A stretch of DNA of 64,000 nt from Nitrososphaerota archaeon (GTDB lineage Archaea > Thermoproteota > Nitrososphaeria > Nitrososphaerales > Gagatemarchaeaceae): positions 372,001 to 436,000 of the forward strand of contig JAFLYY010000001.1 of NCBI GenBank assembly GCA_029785825.1. Direction: 5' to 3'. Position numbers and translations under genes: made by a program. Positions 58,708 through 64,000 of this stretch are shown in pieces. Under the pieces are notes generated by a model, which made no database searches, was not told where the DNA came from, and saw only the letters and a list, made by a program, of their open reading frames with translations. The number at the start of each line of letters is the position of its first letter. The stretch's first letter is position 1.

Positions 58708-59452
58708 CCTGGACCTCGTCACGAAGGTCCCCTACCTCCGGGTGCTCACCTACCCCAAGGTCTCGAACGAGTTGGCGAAGGTGAGGGTCGCAGAGCTGAA
58801 AAGCCTCGGGGTGGAAGAGGTGGTGTTCGAAGGCCGTACGAGGATAGGCAGCTTGGGGGTCCTGGGGCTCGGTACCGTGGGGGTGGTGGTCAAGGTTCGG
58901 GTCGGGGGGGCGTACTTCGCGCTGAAGATCCGGAGGGCCGACGCCAACCGGCCGGACATGGAAGACGAGGCCCGAGTCACGTCTCTGGTCAACCGGGTCG
59001 GAGTGGGCCCGGAGGTCTACGCCCACACCCGTGACGCCATCCTCATGAAGCTCCTGGAGCCACTGGAGATCGGGGAATGGCTCAAAGGGGTCCGGGGGGG
59101 AGGGAGTCGGGAGAAGGCGAGGGAGCTGGTGCACTCGCTTCTCAACCAGTGCCGGAAGCTCGACATAATGGGGGTGGACCACGGGCAGCTCAGCAACCTC
59201 AGGAAGCATGCCGTGGTCGCCGAAGGGAAGCCCTGGATCCTGGACTTCGAATCGGCCGGGACCTCGCGGAAGCCGAGGAACGTCACCACCGCGGCCCAAT
59301 ACCTCTTCGTAGGGGGGGTGCTCGCCCCGGCCATGAGGCGGGCCCTAGGGGTCAGGGACACCGCCGCGCTGAAAGCTCTCCTCGGCGAATACAAGAGGGA
59401 CCAGTCGGACTACCGCTACTCGAAGGTGCTCGAGCACCTCAGGCTGGCGTAG
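58688..59452 (+). CDS. COG2112-type predicted serine/threonine kinase
   Basis: A 254-residue archaeal atypical kinase. LGLGTVGVVVKVRVGGAYFALKIRR gives the glycine-loop and ATP-binding lysine; MGVDHGQLSNLRKHAVV is the catalytic loop (D and N) and WILDFESAGTSRKPRNVTT the DFG-equivalent DFE. N-terminal 60 residues are divergent. Targets are unknown. It overlaps the end of cca and is followed by tRNA-Pro. Confidence 0.82.
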   Translation: MQSERADLDLVTKVPYLRVLTYPKVSNELAKVRVAELKSLGVEEVVFEGRTRIGSLGVLGLGTVGVVVKVRVGGAYFALKIRRADANRPDMEDEARVTSLVNRVGVGPEVYAHTRDAILMKLLEPLEIGEWLKGVRGGGSREKARELVHSLLNQCRKLDIMGVDHGQLSNLRKHAVVAEGKPWILDFESAGTSRKPRNVTTAAQYLFVGGVLAPAMRRALGVRDTAALKALLGEYKRDQSDYRYSKVLEHLRLA

Positions 59453-59518
59453 CTGGGCGGGACCCGTTGGAAGGCGCGCTCAAACTTTAAACTGACTCTA
59501 GGTTTGGCCCGCACTTGA

Positions 59519-59616
59519 GGGGTCGTAGTGTAGCTTGGTCCAGCATACCAGTGTGAATGACCTTCACGGTGAGCCTGGGGCGCTGGCGATCGCGAGTTCA
59601 AATCTCGCCGACCCCA
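59519..59616 (+). tRNA. tRNA-Pro (GGG) with non-canonical intron
   Basis: Acceptor GGGGTCG (59519-59525) pairs with CGACCCC (59609-59615), discriminator A. T-arm GCGAG-TTCAAAT-CTCGC and variable CGATC are normal. The anticodon region is interrupted: removing 59552-59573 joins CCAG to CCTGGGGCGCTGG, giving a perfect stem CCAGC/GCTGG and loop CTGGGGC with anticodon GGG. The intron (22 nt) forms an inner hairpin GTGAA/TTCAC next to TACC/GGTG with bulge AGT, a relaxed bulge-helix structure, at position 30/31. Read without this, the loop would appear as GAA (Phe) with impossible residues. TTTAAA at 59486-59491 is the promoter. Confidence 0.85.
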
Positions 59617-59781
59617 CTCAAGATTAAGCCTGGTGCGGGAGCATCAGGGCCCTGGAGGGGAGCAGATCGGGCCTGAGCTTGGGCGCTCCGGTCCGGCGGA
59701 TTGGGAACCTTTCTGACGCCAGCCAAAGGATGACCAGCGCTCTCGGCGGATCACGCCTCATACCGCGGACTGGGGCTCCGC

Positions 59782-62433
<2,652 letters not shown>

Positions 62434-62493
62434 GGCAGGACTCGGGTCTGCCTCCCATCTGCCAGGATATATCTGTGAAGTGCCGAATGCTTT

Positions 62494-63006
62494 CTACGCT
62501 GAGCTTGGCCGCCTTCCATCTCGGAGAGGGGTTTTCGGGACGCGCCTCAGCCCCTCCCCGTCGAGCCGGTAGACGTACCACTCGGACAGCCGTCTGGCGC
62601 CGAGGCTCTCGTAGAACCCGAGCGCCTTCTCGTTCCAGGCAAGGACTGACCACTCCATGCGCCCGCACCCCTGGGCGATGGCTTCGTCGACGCACCTCCT
62701 GAAGAGAGCGAGGCCGACCCCGCGCTTCCTTTGCTCCTCGCGCACGAAGAGGTCCTCCAGGTAGAGGGTCGGTCTGGCCAAGAATGAAGAGTAGGAGTAG
62801 AAGTAGAGGGCATAGCCGACCAGCGCGCTCCCCTCCGAAGCTACGAACAGGCGGACGCGCTTCCTCACGAACACGTCCTTCAGTATCCTCCGCTTTGCCG
62901 CCTCTGACGGAGGCGTCAGCCGCTCGAACTCGGCGAGTGACCTCAGCAGCTTCAGGAACTGGGGGGAGTCCGACCTCCTCCCTTTCCGTATCTGGACGGC
63001 GGGCAC
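62494..63006 (-). CDS. GNAT family N-acetyltransferase
   Basis: A 170-residue acetyltransferase of the diamine/spermidine acetyltransferase-like branch. LYLEDLFVREEQRKRGVGLALFRR is the acetyl-CoA binding motif A (R-x2-G-x-G) and MEWSVLAWNEKALGFYESLGA motif B. Substrate could be a polyamine, amino acid or protein N terminus. The GTG at 63006 is chosen because GATTTATTG lies about 27 bp upstream; the frame extends farther but overlaps the SHOCT gene. It follows that gene on the same strand. Confidence 0.88.
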   Translation of the reverse strand: MPAVQIRKGRRSDSPQFLKLLRSLAEFERLTPPSEAAKRRILKDVFVRKRVRLFVASEGSALVGYALYFYSYSSFLARPTLYLEDLFVREEQRKRGVGLALFRRCVDEAIAQGCGRMEWSVLAWNEKALGFYESLGARRLSEWYVYRLDGEGLRRVPKTPLRDGRRPSSA

Positions 63007-63071
63007 GGCACTGATGGCCGCCTGGCAGGCGCAATAAATCGGTTGAGAGTCGAAAAGAGCGTGGCCAGGAG

Positions 63072-63386
63072 CTAGTGCTGCTCCAGGTCCCTCATCATCT
63101 GGTCGAATTGGTCCTTCGTGATCTCGCCCTTGGCGTACCTCTGGCGGAGGATTTCGCGGGCGTCCCCGTAGCCGTAGCCGTAGCCGTGCCTCCAACCCCG
63201 TCCTCCCCATCCCCAGAACACGAACCGGAAGACGAAGAAGACGAAGATGATGAAGAAGATGGACCCGAACGGGAAGAACCACCAGCCGTAGAACGGCGCC
63301 CCGTAATAGGTCATCATCGGGGCGTAGGGTCTGAAGAAGAAGGAAGCGGCCAGCGCAACAAGCACGATCGCAGCGAACGCGACCAA
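63072..63386 (-). CDS. SHOCT-domain membrane protein
   Basis: A 104-residue protein with two hydrophobic segments (AAIVLVALAASFFF and WWFFPFGSIFFIIFVFFVFRFVF), a Gly/Tyr/Trp/His-rich bridge, and a C-terminal SHOCT domain (AREILRQRYAKGEITKDQFDQMMRDL). SHOCT domains promote oligomerisation at membranes. Translation starts at TTG 63386; a more natural basic residue cluster lies just upstream but lacks a start codon. It is divergent from a PadR regulator, so it is a plausible target of it. Confidence 0.75.
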   Translation of the reverse strand: MVAFAAIVLVALAASFFFRPYAPMMTYYGAPFYGWWFFPFGSIFFIIFVFFVFRFVFWGWGGRGWRHGYGYGYGDAREILRQRYAKGEITKDQFDQMMRDLEQH

Positions 63387-63508
63387 GAGCCATGCGAAGG
63401 CGTGCCTGCCCCTGACGTGACCACTGTCGTACGTCGATTGCGTCTGTTCACTCCTCCTTGGCCAGGGGCTCTGGCGGCGGTCTCTTAAGCGTATCGAAAT
63501 ACCAAAAT

Positions 63509-63529
63509 GGAATATCAGAAAGATATTCC
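63509..63529. promoter_or_regulatory. PadR-type operator overlapping the promoter
   Basis: GGAATATC (63509-63516) and GATATTCC (63522-63529) form a perfect 8-bp inverted repeat with spacer AGAAA. The right arm abuts the TATA-like CCTATAAGC at 63528-63536, 26 bp before the PadR ATG. Binding here would block transcription of the regulator and possibly the divergent SHOCT gene. Confidence 0.7.
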
Positions 63530-63559
63530 TATAAGCGCCTCTCCCGACGAGGCGACTCG

Positions 63560-63988
63560 ATGTGGCCGTTCAAGTTCGCCATGGGGAGACGGCGGAAGCG
63601 CGGGCTTCCGCACATGGTGATGTATCTGCTCTCGTCTTCCCCCAAGAACGGCGTCGAGCTCATGGACGGTGTCCAGTCCATCACCCGCGGCTGGTGGCGC
63701 CCCACTCCTGGCTCGATCTACCCACTGATGAAAGAGATGACCGACCAGGGGTTGGTGAGGAAGCTGGATGACGGACGATTCGAGCTGACGGCGAAGGGGA
63801 GGTCAGAGGCTGGCGGCTTCGGTCCGGGCCCCCAGCGTCCTCAGACCATGGACGACGCACTGGGACAGGTCCAGAGCCTGGTTTCGTACATGGAAGACCT
63901 CAAGCGTTCGGGGAGGGAACCGCTGGGAGACCGTTCTGACAGGCTGAAGGACCTGGCGAAGCGTCTGTCCGACCTCCAGGAAGGGTAG
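63560..63988 (+). CDS. PadR-family transcriptional regulator
   Basis: A 142-residue PadR regulator. The winged-helix part (GLPHMVMYLLSSSPKNGVELMDGV, TPGSIYPLMKEMTDQGLVRKLDD) has the family's PGSIYPLLKxLxxxGLV pattern and is followed by a dimerisation helix (DALGQVQSLVSYMEDL). The ATG at 63560 is 26 bp after a TATA box; a longer frame starts inside the operator. It should autoregulate through the palindrome upstream. Confidence 0.9.
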   Translation: MWPFKFAMGRRRKRGLPHMVMYLLSSSPKNGVELMDGVQSITRGWWRPTPGSIYPLMKEMTDQGLVRKLDDGRFELTAKGRSEAGGFGPGPQRPQTMDDALGQVQSLVSYMEDLKRSGREPLGDRSDRLKDLAKRLSDLQEG

Positions 63989-64000
63989 GGGCTCCCACTC

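Noticed and set aside
59519-59616. Assignment as tRNA-Phe(GAA)
   Set aside because: It would leave G32 and U37 and a poorer stem; removing 59552-59573 gives a perfect tRNA-Pro(GGG).

Overview
The window is chromosomal DNA of a GC-rich archaeon. Archaeal markers are the XPB helicase with its Bax1 partner, eIF1A, a GPN-loop GTPase, an archaeal-type CCA-adding enzyme, Trm-G10, ThpR, the UPF0200/UPF0201 pair, a COG2112 kinase, TATA-box promoters about 26 bp before many start codons, and tRNA genes interrupted by bulge-helix-bulge introns. Small winged-helix (HTH_45-like) regulators, an Agl3-type sulfoquinovose synthase, PPDK and separate mutase subunits fit a Thermoproteota/Nitrososphaeria-related lineage, but the window does not prove the rank. 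No ammonia-oxidation genes are present. Acyl-CoA dehydrogenase, a coenzyme B12-dependent acyl-CoA mutase, methylcitrate-cycle enzymes, ADP-forming acyl-CoA synthetase, a peptide transporter and many MFS exporters suggest a heterotroph. A Rieske protein suggests respiratory electron transfer.

Layout. 0-5.4 kb: Bax1-XPB, two small unknown genes, a prenyl diphosphate synthase and an unlabelled 57-residue gene. 5.4-9.5 kb: a gene-poor stretch with a large class III nucleotide cyclase/TolB/TPR fusion, a DUF998 membrane protein and a frameshifted SRPBCC pseudogene. 9.5-13.1 kb: an arsenic/chromate resistance block (arsR, acr3, arsC, a ChrB-like domain protein, a beta-propeller). 13.1-22.6 kb: a permease remnant, acdAB, an MFS / glycosyltransferase / sulfoquinovose synthase cluster, regulators, a DapA-family aldolase, Tag, a mini zinc protein and a two-intron tRNA-Asp. 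22.8-27.5 kb: a small exported protein, a probable di-heme b membrane protein and a Rieske protein, then surface and regulator genes and an MFS transporter. 27.5-36.8 kb: a peptide ABC transporter operon with an unusual permease, an apparently domain-permuted binding protein and two extra membrane-anchored exported proteins. 36.8-44.3 kb: DEAD helicase, eIF1A, FAD oxidoreductase, MFS, a secreted propeller and acyl-CoA dehydrogenase.

44.3-49.6 kb holds the B12 mutase (small and large subunits), its MeaB GTPase, citrate/methylcitrate synthase and a methylisocitrate-lyase-like protein. The large mutase subunit carries Phe/Gln specificity residues typical of isobutyryl-CoA mutase, not the Tyr/Arg of methylmalonyl-CoA mutase. 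49.7-59.6 kb is rich in nucleotide and RNA metabolism: GPN GTPase, CinA-like protein, a Nudix gene with an in-frame stop, Prs, Trm-G10, RNase Z (without a normal start codon), ThpR, CCA enzyme, kinase and a tRNA-Pro with a non-canonical intron. 59.8-64 kb: PPDK, an acetyltransferase, a SHOCT membrane protein and a PadR regulator with a clear operator.

Across the window TTG and GTG starts are frequent and often lie about 26 bp downstream of a TATA box, which suggests leaderless transcripts. This was used to choose several starts that differ from the longest possible reading frame.
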